Assembly: GCA_005893185.1 (NCBI GenBank)
Contig: VBOS01000090.1
Location: 1-12,451 of the forward strand
Source: Candidatus Eiseniibacteriota bacterium
Lineage (GTDB): Bacteria; Eisenbacteria; RBG-16-71-46
Direction of reading: 5' to 3'
Length of the DNA stretch: 12,451 nucleotides
Shown here: piece after piece, positions 6,388 through 12,451 of the stretch
Layout of the letters: each line of letters opens with the position of its first letter
Position numbering within the stretch: position 1 is the first letter of the stretch
Position numbers and translations under genes: made by a program
Notes under the pieces: model-generated
The model's input: the letters and a program-made list of their open reading frames with translations, nothing else
Told to the model about the DNA's origin: nothing
The model's database searches: none

Positions 6388-7224
6388 TCAATACGACTCC
6401 TGGTCCGCCGGATAACGGCGCGCCCGCACGTCGCCCGCGAAGCGCTCGAAGGCGGCGCGCATCTCGTCGGCGAGCGCGGCGTAGCGGCGCACGAACTTGG
6501 GCGTATGCCCGAGATGGAGCCCGAGCAGGTCGTGGCTCACCAGCACTTGCCCGTCGCACCCCGGGCCGGCACCGATGCCGATGGTGGGGATGGTGAGCTC
6601 GCGGCTCACCGCCGCGCCGAGGCGCGCGGGAATTCCCTCGAGCACGAGCGAGAAGCATCCGCACTGCTCGAGCAGCCGGGCCTCGCGCGTGAGCCGCTCC
6701 TGGTCGGCCTCGCCACGCGCCTGCACGCGGTACCCCCCGAACGCCAGCACCGACTGGGGCGTGAGGCCGAGGTGCCCCATCACCGGGATGCCGGTCTCGA
6801 CGATGCGGCGGACGGCCTCTGCGACACGCTCCCCCCCTTCGAGCTTGATCGCGTCCGCGCCCGCCTCCTGAACGAAGCGCCCCGCGTTCAGGACCGCCTG
6901 CTCGGCGCTCACCTGGTAGGACATGAACGGCATGTCGCCCACCACCAGCGCAGCCGGTCTCGCCCGCGTGACGGCGCTCGTGTGGTGGAGCATGTCCTCC
7001 ATCGTGACCGGAAGCGTGCTCTCGTAGCCGAGCACCACCGTGCCGAGGCTGTCGCCAACCAGGATCAGGTCCACGCCGGCGTCGTCTGCGATCCGCGCGG
7101 TCGGAAAGTCGTAGGCCGTGACCGCGACGATCGGCTCGCCGCGCCGCTTCATCTCCGCGAACGCCGGCGCCATGCGGCGTGGCCGTTGTGCCTTGGAAGC
7201 CCGCACTGCCGGATCGCCGCTCAC
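6388..7224 (-). CDS. panB: 3-methyl-2-oxobutanoate hydroxymethyltransferase
   Basis: Transfers a hydroxymethyl group from 5,10-methylene-tetrahydrofolate to ketoisovalerate, giving ketopantoate, the first committed step to pantothenate and CoA. 278 residues, a TIM-barrel enzyme of normal length apart from about 15 extra N-terminal residues. Motifs: VTAYDFPTARIADDAGVD (35-52), LVGDSLG (55-61) with metal-binding D58, GYESTLPVTMEDM (66-78), VGDMPFMSY with D97, AIKLEGG with K127, HLGLTPQSV (151-159), VLEGIP with E196 (catalytic Glu position) and IGIGAG (215-220). The GTG start at 7224 is preferred over an internal ATG at 7173 because GGGAGG lies 6 nt before it and none is near the ATG. Its one-carbon donor links it directly to the folate genes upstream in the same cluster. 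panC follows. Confidence 0.96.
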   Translation of the reverse strand: MSGDPAVRASKAQRPRRMAPAFAEMKRRGEPIVAVTAYDFPTARIADDAGVDLILVGDSLGTVVLGYESTLPVTMEDMLHHTSAVTRARPAALVVGDMPFMSYQVSAEQAVLNAGRFVQEAGADAIKLEGGERVAEAVRRIVETGIPVMGHLGLTPQSVLAFGGYRVQARGEADQERLTREARLLEQCGCFSLVLEGIPARLGAAVSRELTIPTIGIGAGPGCDGQVLVSHDLLGLHLGHTPKFVRRYAALADEMRAAFERFAGDVRARRYPADQESY

Positions 7225-7230
7225 GACCGG

Positions 7231-7252
7231 CCTCCCGCGCCGCAGCGCGCGG
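7231..7252 (-). promoter_or_regulatory. panB ribosome-binding site abutting a GC hairpin
   Basis: GGGAGG (7231-7236) lies 6 nt before the panB GTG. Immediately upstream CCGCGC and GCGCGG (7247-7252 and 7235-7240) can pair as a 6-bp stem with a 6-nt loop. The stem uses the first two bases of the ribosome-binding site, so it might limit panB translation. Such stems are common in DNA this GC-rich, so a regulatory role is only a possibility. Confidence 0.35.
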
Positions 7253-7316
7253 CCCGCACAGCCGGGACGCAGCTCACGATCCCCCCTCTGCGCCGCCGCC
7301 TTCGGCCCCCGCCCTC

Positions 7317-7328
7317 GAGACGCGTCTC
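7317..7328. repeat. 12-bp perfect palindrome overlapping the deoxynucleoside kinase stop
   Basis: GAGACGCGTCTC is fully self-complementary and includes the first bases of the region after the kinase's last sense codon together with two bases of its TGA. It sits at the start of the 102-nt gap before panB, the longest gap inside the cluster. No T-tract follows. The function, if any, is unknown. Confidence 0.5.
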
Positions 7329-7977
7329 ACGAGGTCTTCCCCGGCTCGATCGGGGCGTAGTAGACCGTGCCCTGGCGGTGCGAGACGATGCGCCCGCGCA
7401 GATCCTCGAAGTCCTCGGTGTTGTTCACGAAATCGATGGCGTTGGTGTTCACCACGAGCAGCGGCGCCTCCGTGTAGTGGAAGAAGAAGTGATTGTACGC
7501 CTCGTTCAGATGCCGGATGTAGTCGCGCTCCATCTCCTTCTCATAGGGCCGGGCGCGGCGCGCGATGCGCTCCATCAGGACGTCGGGGCTGGCCTGCAGG
7601 TAGACCACGACGTCGGGCTTCATCACCTCGAGCTCGAGCCAGCCCACCAGCCGCTCGTAGAGCGCCAGCTCGCGCTCCGAGAGGTTGAGCGACGCGAAGA
7701 TGCGGTCTTTCTGGAAGAGATAGTCGGCCACCATGCGCTCGCGGAACAGCTCCAGCTGGCGCAGCGAGCGCTGCTGCTGGTAGCGGCTGAAGAGGAAGTG
7801 CATCTGGGTCTGGAACGCATAGCGGGCGCGCTCCCGGTAGAAGTCCTTGAGAAACGGGTTCTCCTCGACCTCTTCCAGCACCAGCCGGGCCTGCAGGCGC
7901 TCGCTCAGCAGCCGCGCCAGGCTCGTCTTTCCGACTCCGATCACGCCCTCTACGACGATGTAGCGATTTTCGGCCAT
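7327..7977 (-). CDS. Deoxynucleoside kinase (dNK family)
   Basis: Phosphorylates deoxynucleosides at the 5' position using ATP or another NTP, a cytoplasmic salvage step. 216 residues, normal for bacterial dGK/dAK/dCK enzymes. A P-loop GVIGVGKTS (11-19) opens the protein; the acidic and aromatic substrate region EEVEENPFL follows (35-43); DYLFQKDRIFA (85-95) holds the DR pair; VVVYLQASPDVLMERI (123-138) leads into the LID, RRARPYEKEM (140-149), rich in Arg. Base preference (dG, dA or dC) cannot be decided from these motifs. The ATG at 7977 is chosen because the P-loop then starts at residue 11, as usual, although the ribosome-binding site is weak. The gene begins 22 nt after folK and is followed by panB; folK, kinase, panB, panC adjacency is known from other GC-rich bacteria. 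Confidence 0.92.
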   Translation of the reverse strand: MAENRYIVVEGVIGVGKTSLARLLSERLQARLVLEEVEENPFLKDFYRERARYAFQTQMHFLFSRYQQQRSLRQLELFRERMVADYLFQKDRIFASLNLSERELALYERLVGWLELEVMKPDVVVYLQASPDVLMERIARRARPYEKEMERDYIRHLNEAYNHFFFHYTEAPLLVVNTNAIDFVNNTEDFEDLRGRIVSHRQGTVYYAPIEPGKTS

Positions 7978-7999
7978 CCTGGCTCGGGCTCGCTCGGGG

Positions 8000-8494
8000 T
8001 CAGTTCCAGAGCCGGGAGCCTCGCTTGACCGGCGGCCGCGTGTTGAGCCTCGACAGGTGGCTGAGCAGGGTCTCACCCGTCCCCGGATGCACGAGCAGCG
8101 GATCGAGCTCGACCAGCGGTACCAGCACGAACGAGCGGCGGGTCAGCTCCGGGTGCGGAACGATCAGGTCCGGCTCCTCGACGATCAGGTTGCCGTAGAG
8201 CAGGAGATCGAGATCGATCGTGCGGGGCCCGTAGCGCTGCGTGCGTACGCGGCCCAGCCGCTTCTCGATCAGCAGCAGGTTCCAGAGGAGCTGGCGCGCG
8301 GTCAGCTCGGTGTCGATCTGGGCGACGGCGTTCAGGAAGTTGGGCTGATCGACCTCGCCCGTCGGCTCGGTGTCGTAGAGCGAGGAGGCGCGCAGCAGCT
8401 GCGTCGCCGGCAGGCGCGTCAACTCCTCGAGCGCCTGGCGGATCATCGCCTCGCGCTCCCCCAGATTCGATCCCAGCCCGATGAAGACCTTCAC
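8000..8494 (-). CDS. folK: 2-amino-4-hydroxy-6-hydroxymethyldihydropteridine pyrophosphokinase
   Basis: Transfers pyrophosphate from ATP to 6-hydroxymethyl-dihydropterin, the folate-pathway step after FolB, in the cytoplasm. 164 residues, normal for monofunctional HPPK. Motifs: GLGSNLGERE (6-15), SLYDTEP (38-44), QPNFLNAV (50-57), RYGPRTIDLDLLLYG (87-101) with the two Mg-binding Asp D94 and D96, and HPELTRRSFVLVPLVEL (114-130). The GTG start overlaps the folB stop by 4 bases (GTGA), with GGGAG 8 nt upstream inside folB, so translation is probably coupled. The product of FolB is the substrate of FolK. Confidence 0.96.
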   Translation of the reverse strand: MKVFIGLGSNLGEREAMIRQALEELTRLPATQLLRASSLYDTEPTGEVDQPNFLNAVAQIDTELTARQLLWNLLLIEKRLGRVRTQRYGPRTIDLDLLLYGNLIVEEPDLIVPHPELTRRSFVLVPLVELDPLLVHPGTGETLLSHLSRLNTRPPVKRGSRLWN

Positions 8495-8835
8495 TTGCGC
8501 CGCTCCCGCACCACTTCGATGACCGCCCGGCCACCCGTGCTCCAGCCCAGGTTCTGCTTGGCGATCCGCACCTTGACCCGCCGCACCGCGAACCGCTCGA
8601 GCACGCTCTCAGCGGTCGCAGCCGCCAGCGACTCGAGCAGGTGGAAGCTCCGTCCCTCGACCACCTCGCGCACCGTGCGATTCAGGAGGTCGTAGTCGAC
8701 CGCGTCCGCCAGGCGGTCGCTCTTCTCCGCCCGATCATCGGTCGGCTCCAGCTCGAGGTCCACCTCGAGCCGCTGGCCGGCCTCCTTCTCGTAGGGCCTC
8801 GCGCCATGGTGGCCGAAGACCGAGACGAACCACAT
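8491..8835 (-). CDS. folB: Dihydroneopterin aldolase
   Basis: Cleaves 7,8-dihydroneopterin to 6-hydroxymethyl-dihydropterin and glycolaldehyde in folate synthesis. 114 residues, at the short end for the family. Motifs: GHHGARPYEKEAGQ (8-21), EVDLEL (24-29), ADAVDYDLL (43-51), SFHLLESLA with E68 (63-71), and VRIAKQN with catalytic K93. The Pro that normally follows this Lys (KP) is replaced by Gln. The N-terminal strand is a few residues shorter than usual, but the start is forced: an in-frame TGA lies at 8863-8865 and no other start codon lies between it and this ATG. There is no recognisable ribosome-binding site. A promoter-like element ends only 2 nt before the ATG. This is the first gene of the nine-gene cluster. 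Confidence 0.9.
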   Translation of the reverse strand: MWFVSVFGHHGARPYEKEAGQRLEVDLELEPTDDRAEKSDRLADAVDYDLLNRTVREVVEGRSFHLLESLAAATAESVLERFAVRRVKVRIAKQNLGWSTGGRAVIEVVRERRK

Positions 8836-8837
8836 CG

Positions 8838-8866
8838 AGTCTAGAAGCGGGTGCTCAGGGGGTCAA
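8838..8866 (-). promoter_or_regulatory. Promoter-like element directly before folB
   Basis: On the minus strand TTGACC (8861-8866), a 17-nt spacer and TAGACT (8838-8843) form a good sigma-70-type match, better at the -35 than the one in front of the SurA/PpiD-like gene. The hexamer ends 2 nt before the folB ATG, so a transcript started at the usual distance would begin inside codon 2 or 3. It is either a real promoter for a leaderless or downstream-starting transcript, or a chance match. Confidence 0.45.
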
Positions 8867-8904
8867 GCGATGAAGAAGCCGAACCCTTCAAGAGGGCGGT
8901 TGTA

Positions 8905-10812
8905 TTATCGAATCACAGCCACCCGCGAGGTCAGGCTCCTGCCCTGCTGACGGAGGCGCACGACGTAGAGGCCCGGCGCAGCATCGCCCAGGCTCAGCGC
9001 GTGCCAGCCCGGGCCGCTCGCTCCCACCTCGCGCGCCGCCGTGCGCCGGCCGCTCACGTCGAACACATCGAGCGTGGCGGCGCCCGCGACCGGCAGGCTG
9101 AAACGCACGCTGAGCCGCCCCCGCCCCGGATTCTCGGGCCGGAGGGCGAACTCCATCGGCGCCACCGAGGCGGGTGAAGCTGAGGCGGGGATCGCCTGCG
9201 GCACGTCGTCGTCCGAGTCGGACGGATGGACCTCGATCCAGTCGGTGCCCTGGAACGAGGTCCCCGCGATCGCGCCGCTCAATGTGACCGCCACGCGGCG
9301 CCCGGGATCGAGCGTCTCCTTCACGTCGGCCCACGCGAACCTCATCGTCATTTCCCGTCTGCCATCGCGGCTGGGCTGGCCCGAGGGCCGCACCCGGCCG
9401 TTCAGCCGGATCGAGGACAGGTCGATCTGCGAGGTCTGGTAGGGGCGAGAGATCTCGAGCGTGGCGGTGATCCATTGCCGGTCGGAGTCGAGGGAGACCT
9501 CGCCGGGGTGGATCTCGAGATCGACTCGAACCGGCTGGGAGCCGAGGTTGAGCATCACTTCGCCGCCCGCGACCAGGTCCGGCCGGCCGTCGCCGTTGAG
9601 ATCGCCGATCGCCACCGCGTAGCTGCTGTTGCCGCCGTAAACGGCGTCTTCGCGAAACGTCCCATCACCGTTGCCGAGCAGCACGAGCAGGCCCGGCGCG
9701 CCACGCGTCGGATGCCATTCGTCCGCCACCGCGATGTCAGGGCGGCCGTCCCCGTTCAAGTCGCCGACCCCCACTCCCTGCCCCTGAAGCGGCCACGGCC
9801 CCTCCCCATGGTGCGCGGGGTACACGGCACTCGGGACGAAGCTCCCGGACCCGTCTCCCATGAGCACCGAGACGTCGCCGAAGCCCCCCACCACCAGGTC
9901 GGGGTTCCCTTCTCCATTGAGGTCCACGATGGACACGGACTGGGGGCCCAGTCCCCCACCGACCTCGTAGCGCTGGGCCTCCTGAAAGGTCCCGTCGCCG
10001 TTGCCGATGAGAACGGCGACGGTGCCCGAAGCGGGCAGGCCGCCTGCGAAGAACGGCGTCACCAGATCCGGCTTCCCGTCCCGGTTCAGATCGCCGATCG
10101 CAACGCCCACGGCGCCCCCTCCCGACACATACTCGCCGCCCTTCGTGAACGTGCCGTCTCCGTTCCCGAGCAGCACGTAGAGCGGTCCCAGGGTCGCCAC
10201 GGCGATGTCCGGCTTCCGATCCCCATTCAGGTCTCCGACCTCGACGTGCTTCACGCTGGAGCCGCTGGCCACGAGGAAATCGGTCTTCGACGCCAGCGTT
10301 CCGTCTCCGTGGCCGAGCAGGACCAGTACCCTGCCGTCTTCGTCACCGCTCACAACGTCGAGTCGGCCATCCCCGTCGACGTCCGCGATGGCCACCGGGA
10401 CATTGCCCAGCCCGGCCGGGTAGTCCGTCCGCGGCGCAAACGTTCCGTCGCCGTTGCCGAGGAGCACGGAGATGTTGCTCGCGAGCGTGTAGTTCGGGAT
10501 CACGAGATCCGGCTTGCCGTCGCCATTGAGATCGCCGATCGCGATGCCCTGGGGAGGAGTCTCTCCCAGCCTCGCGCTGTCGTGAGGCGCGACCTCGTGC
10601 GGAATGGGTGGCCCGAAGAGCGAATCCCCGGCGGCCGGCGCCGGCCGGAGCGCGAGCGGAAGCATCACGAGCGCGGTCGCGACCAGCAGATGAATCGGCA
10701 CACGATCGAATCGGGCGCGGCAGATGACTCCGACCGGCCGCAAGAGCAGAAATCGAACGGCGGCGATCTGCTCGCGGGACGATCGCGACGGGGCAGCGAT
10801 CGAGATGCGCAT
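8905..10812 (-). CDS. Secreted FG-GAP/VCBS seven-bladed propeller protein with C-terminal sorting tail
   Basis: A 635-residue exported protein of unknown function. Start at the ATG with AGGAGG 6 nt upstream. The N-terminus has a long Arg-rich n-region and a hydrophobic core at about 40-57 (HLLVATALVMLPLAL), with likely cleavage after APAAG near 61. Residues 88-424 hold seven FG-GAP/VCBS repeats with calcium-binding-like loops such as GDLNGDGKPD (93, 193, 240, 297, 350 and 403 regions, and ADVDGDG at 143), six of them followed by LLGNGDGTF or a variant. The count suggests a seven-bladed beta-propeller. Residues about 426-528 form an Ig-like region (DLEIHP, LSSIRLNG, GTDWIEV). Residues 552-635 are a FlgD/T9SS-type sorting-tail-like domain (RPENPGRG, LDVFDVSGRR, GLYVVRL, SRVAVIR). 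It probably acts at the cell surface or outside; binding partner unknown. It ends in TAA, 69 nt before folB. Confidence 0.9.
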   Translation of the reverse strand: MRISIAAPSRSSREQIAAVRFLLLRPVGVICRARFDRVPIHLLVATALVMLPLALRPAPAAGDSLFGPPIPHEVAPHDSARLGETPPQGIAIGDLNGDGKPDLVIPNYTLASNISVLLGNGDGTFAPRTDYPAGLGNVPVAIADVDGDGRLDVVSGDEDGRVLVLLGHGDGTLASKTDFLVASGSSVKHVEVGDLNGDRKPDIAVATLGPLYVLLGNGDGTFTKGGEYVSGGGAVGVAIGDLNRDGKPDLVTPFFAGGLPASGTVAVLIGNGDGTFQEAQRYEVGGGLGPQSVSIVDLNGEGNPDLVVGGFGDVSVLMGDGSGSFVPSAVYPAHHGEGPWPLQGQGVGVGDLNGDGRPDIAVADEWHPTRGAPGLLVLLGNGDGTFREDAVYGGNSSYAVAIGDLNGDGRPDLVAGGEVMLNLGSQPVRVDLEIHPGEVSLDSDRQWITATLEISRPYQTSQIDLSSIRLNGRVRPSGQPSRDGRREMTMRFAWADVKETLDPGRRVAVTLSGAIAGTSFQGTDWIEVHPSDSDDDVPQAIPASASPASVAPMEFALRPENPGRGRLSVRFSLPVAGAATLDVFDVSGRRTAAREVGASGPGWHALSLGDAAPGLYVVRLRQQGRSLTSRVAVIR

Positions 10813-11159
10813 TGGGGTCCTCCTGCTGGATGTCGGAACGACTCGAGGTCGAAGTTGTTCGCTGCTCATGATGCAGGGCTCAGGCACGAAGACGGACCTT
10901 CGGCACCAAGTGGGCGCGTCATCGATGGCGCTCGGAGGAAGCCCGGACGGCGCGAGGGAGGGAACGAATCGGTCGCAAACAGGTTCGATGGACCTCCCTG
11001 CGGCCGGAAACGGGACTCTCGACGCCGGGGTTCGAATGACTGTCGCGGCGGGCAGTCTCCCACATGGCCCCGATTGCGACAACCCGAATGGTGCGCAGTC
11101 ATGCTCGATTCCTACATCCGAGAAGGACCGGATGACACAGGAGGACCGGTCAAACTCCT
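10813..11159. other. Intergenic region between the YfhO-like and FG-GAP genes
   Basis: 347 bp with no credible gene. Frames stay open by base composition only and show no family motif. Near the YfhO end an 8-bp direct repeat AGGACCGG occurs twice, 18 bp apart (11124-11131 and 11142-11149). A weak promoter-like pair on the minus strand, TTGTCG (11077-11082) and GAGACT (11054-11059) with a 17-nt spacer, could drive the FG-GAP gene but lacks the important first T of the -10. No terminator with a T-tract was seen after the YfhO-like gene. Confidence 0.5.
10819..10824 (-). promoter_or_regulatory. Ribosome-binding site of the FG-GAP protein
   Basis: AGGAGG on the minus strand lies 6 nt before the ATG at 10812. 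It settles the start, against an upstream ATG at 10869 that has no such site and against later in-frame GTG codons. Confidence 0.8.
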
Positions 11160-12451
11160 CTATATCGGAATACGAATGGCACGACGTCGGGCCCGCCACT
11201 CCCAGGCGCCCCACGCCAGCGCCAGCGCGGCAGCCGCGAGCAGGCCGAGACGCGTGAGCCCGACCCCGACTCCCCACCCGCGCGGCTCGTACGTCATATC
11301 GACGCGATGGCGGCCGGCCTCGACGATCACGCCGCGCACGAGCTGGTCCACGCGATGAACCGGAACCTCGGCGCCGTCCACCCGCGCGCTCCAGCCGGGG
11401 AACCAGGCGTCCGCCAGCACCACGAAGGCGCGGTCCGGCGCCTCGGTCACGATGGACACCCGGTCGGGGTCGTCCGCGATCCATCCGATCCGGCACCCGG
11501 GCGAGCCCGGATACTCGCCGGCCACGCCGGGCTCGGAGGCAAGTGCAACCCGCCCAGGGTCGAAGCCGGGCAGCATCATCGATCGGATCACGAGGATGTC
11601 GTTCCCGGGCGCTACCACCTCGGGGACCGCGTACGCGCGTCCCAGCGCGCCGCGCAGGCGGTAGACGATCTCGCTCGGGCCGCGGAAGACCGTCTCGAAC
11701 TGCCGCTCGCTCCACGGCGCTCCGGGGTCGGCCGACATGTAGGTCACGCCGAAGGCGCACATGGCCCCGTAGCTGCGTGTGATGTTGCCCATGCTCCGCC
11801 ACAGCGCGGGAGGAGCGCCGTGGTCTCCTCCCAAAGTCCGGGCGCGCCAGCGGATCCAATCGTTGGAGTAGAACTCGTATTCGCGCCGAGACGTCATCGT
11901 TCGATCCGCTGCGGTCGGCAGCTCGCGGGTGGAGGACACGCGAGCCCATGGCTCGCGCGCGCCGATGCGCGCGAGCTCCGGCATGGGTCGCGCGAGGACG
12001 CGCTCGAGCGGCCCGGTCGCCTTGTGCAGCATCGGCCACGAGACGCTGCCGAGATCGAGTGCAGCGAGGGCTGCGAGCCCGGCGGCCGCTGCCGAGCGCG
12101 GGCCCTGCGCGCGGGCCCGCCACAGCAGCGCCGCCGCAGCAGCGAGCACGATGGCGCGCAGCGCGAGATCGGACCCGGCCTCGCGAGCTGCGCGCTCGGC
12201 GGTCGCGGGCTTGCAGGCCGGGCGCGCCCGGAGAACCTGCGTTGCGTAGACGCCGCGCAGCGGACCCGCCAGCGCAACGCCGGCGAGGAGCAGGATCGCG
12301 GCCACGACCCACGTGCTGCGCGGAGGACGGACCTGGGCTTCGGGCGGGCCCACGAGGGCACGGGCCGCGAGCAGGACGAGCGCCAGCTGCGCGATCCCGA
12401 TCCAGACCGTGGACACGCGGAAATGCGAGCTCATCGGCACAACTGCGCGCA
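11160..12451 (-). CDS. YfhO-like integral membrane protein, C-terminal part (partial)
   Basis: The frame is open to the right edge, leaving about 430 residues, roughly the second half of a YfhO-family protein (usually 800-900 residues). A GTG and an ATG near the edge could be starts, but the family's multi-helix N-terminal half would then be missing, so a gene cut by the window is more likely. Membrane segments are visible at about 11-29, 42-61, 93-108, 116-133 and a last one at 391-413. Between them lies a soluble region ending in the YfhO signature: LADAWFPGWSARVDG (342-356), EVPVHRVDQLVRGVIVEAG (358-376) and VDMTYEP (380-386). YfhO proteins are linked to cell-surface glycosylation, for example of lipoteichoic acid in Gram-positives; the substrate here is unknown. 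It ends in TAG. The next gene downstream starts 347 bp away. Confidence 0.85.
   Translation of the reverse strand, partial: RAVVPMSSHFRVSTVWIGIAQLALVLLAARALVGPPEAQVRPPRSTWVVAAILLLAGVALAGPLRGVYATQVLRARPACKPATAERAAREAGSDLALRAIVLAAAAALLWRARAQGPRSAAAAGLAALAALDLGSVSWPMLHKATGPLERVLARPMPELARIGAREPWARVSSTRELPTAADRTMTSRREYEFYSNDWIRWRARTLGGDHGAPPALWRSMGNITRSYGAMCAFGVTYMSADPGAPWSERQFETVFRGPSEIVYRLRGALGRAYAVPEVVAPGNDILVIRSMMLPGFDPGRVALASEPGVAGEYPGSPGCRIGWIADDPDRVSIVTEAPDRAFVVLADAWFPGWSARVDGAEVPVHRVDQLVRGVIVEAGRHRVDMTYEPRGWGVGVGLTRLGLLAAAALALAWGAWEWRARRRAIRIPI

Noticed and set aside
4630..8028. Very long plus-strand open frame (over 1100 codons) opposite the fol-pan cluster
   Set aside because: It is the antisense shadow of seven minus-strand genes with clear family motifs. 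Its translation is low-complexity His/Arg/Ala-rich, without recognisable domains, as expected from high GC content.
8866..8904. Possible terminator after the FG-GAP gene (CCCT/AGGG and GAAG/CTTC pairs)
   Set aside because: The stems are only 4 bp, with mismatches and no T-run.
11027..11045. GGGGTTCGAAT, resembling a tRNA T-arm
   Set aside because: The flanks cannot form the T-stem, and no acceptor, D-arm or anticodon arm can be placed around it.
11124..11149. Direct repeat AGGACCGG twice, 18 bp apart, as an operator
   Set aside because: Eight bases, two copies, far from the next start codon and close to the end of the YfhO-like gene; too little to call a regulatory site.
9226..11358. 710-codon plus-strand frame opposite the FG-GAP gene
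   Set aside because: Its repeated pattern simply mirrors the antisense of the FG-GAP repeats. No start signal or independent motif.
10813..12312. Upstream 500-codon extension of the FG-GAP reading frame through the YfhO-like gene
   Set aside because: The extension is the wrong frame of the YfhO-like gene, and the ATG at 10812 has AGGAGG and a following signal peptide.

Overview
The window is very GC-rich and densely coding, with a standard genetic code: its intact genes end in TAG, TGA and TAA alike. Gene content suggests an uncultured Gram-negative-type bacterium. A seven-bladed FG-GAP/VCBS propeller protein ends in a FlgD/T9SS-like C-terminal tail, and next to it lie a YfhO-type membrane protein, a SurA/PpiD-type periplasmic folding factor and an NtrBC-like two-component pair. 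This combination is typical of Candidatus Eisenbacteria and related FCB-side or deltaproteobacterial lineages. The placement is inferred from protein architecture, not from a marker gene.

Layout from left to right. (1) 1-1444, minus strand: a soluble PAS histidine kinase followed by its response regulator, which runs off the left edge. (2) 1581-3314, plus strand: the only plus-strand gene, a membrane-anchored parvulin-type folding factor, divergent from the kinase and with its own recognisable promoter. (3) 3452-8835, minus strand: a tight nine-gene cluster transcribed folB, folK, deoxynucleoside kinase, panB, panC, a GlmU-type nucleotidyltransferase, a HIT protein, a LytR_C-domain protein and tatA. 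Most gaps are 1-44 nt or overlaps; the longest is 102 nt. (4) 8905-10812, minus strand: a secreted FG-GAP propeller protein. (5) 10813-11159: a non-coding stretch. (6) 11160 to the right edge, minus strand: the C-terminal half of a YfhO-like membrane protein.

The long cluster joins folate synthesis (FolB, FolK) and pantothenate synthesis (PanB, PanC). PanB uses a folate-derived one-carbon donor, so the two pathways connect biochemically. Nucleotide salvage, UDP-sugar activation, a HIT nucleotide hydrolase/transferase and envelope functions (LytR_C, TatA) follow.

The most striking observation is in tatA. Its start (AGGAGG, 5 nt, GTG), reading frame and family signature are intact, but codon 8 is an amber TAG. 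This is exactly where TatA/TatB proteins usually carry a functionally important Gln or Glu. Either the gene is freshly broken, the base is a sequencing or assembly error, or the codon is read through. No CRISPR array, tRNA, rRNA, insertion sequence or prophage was found. I saw no convincing evidence of a wholly new multi-gene system.
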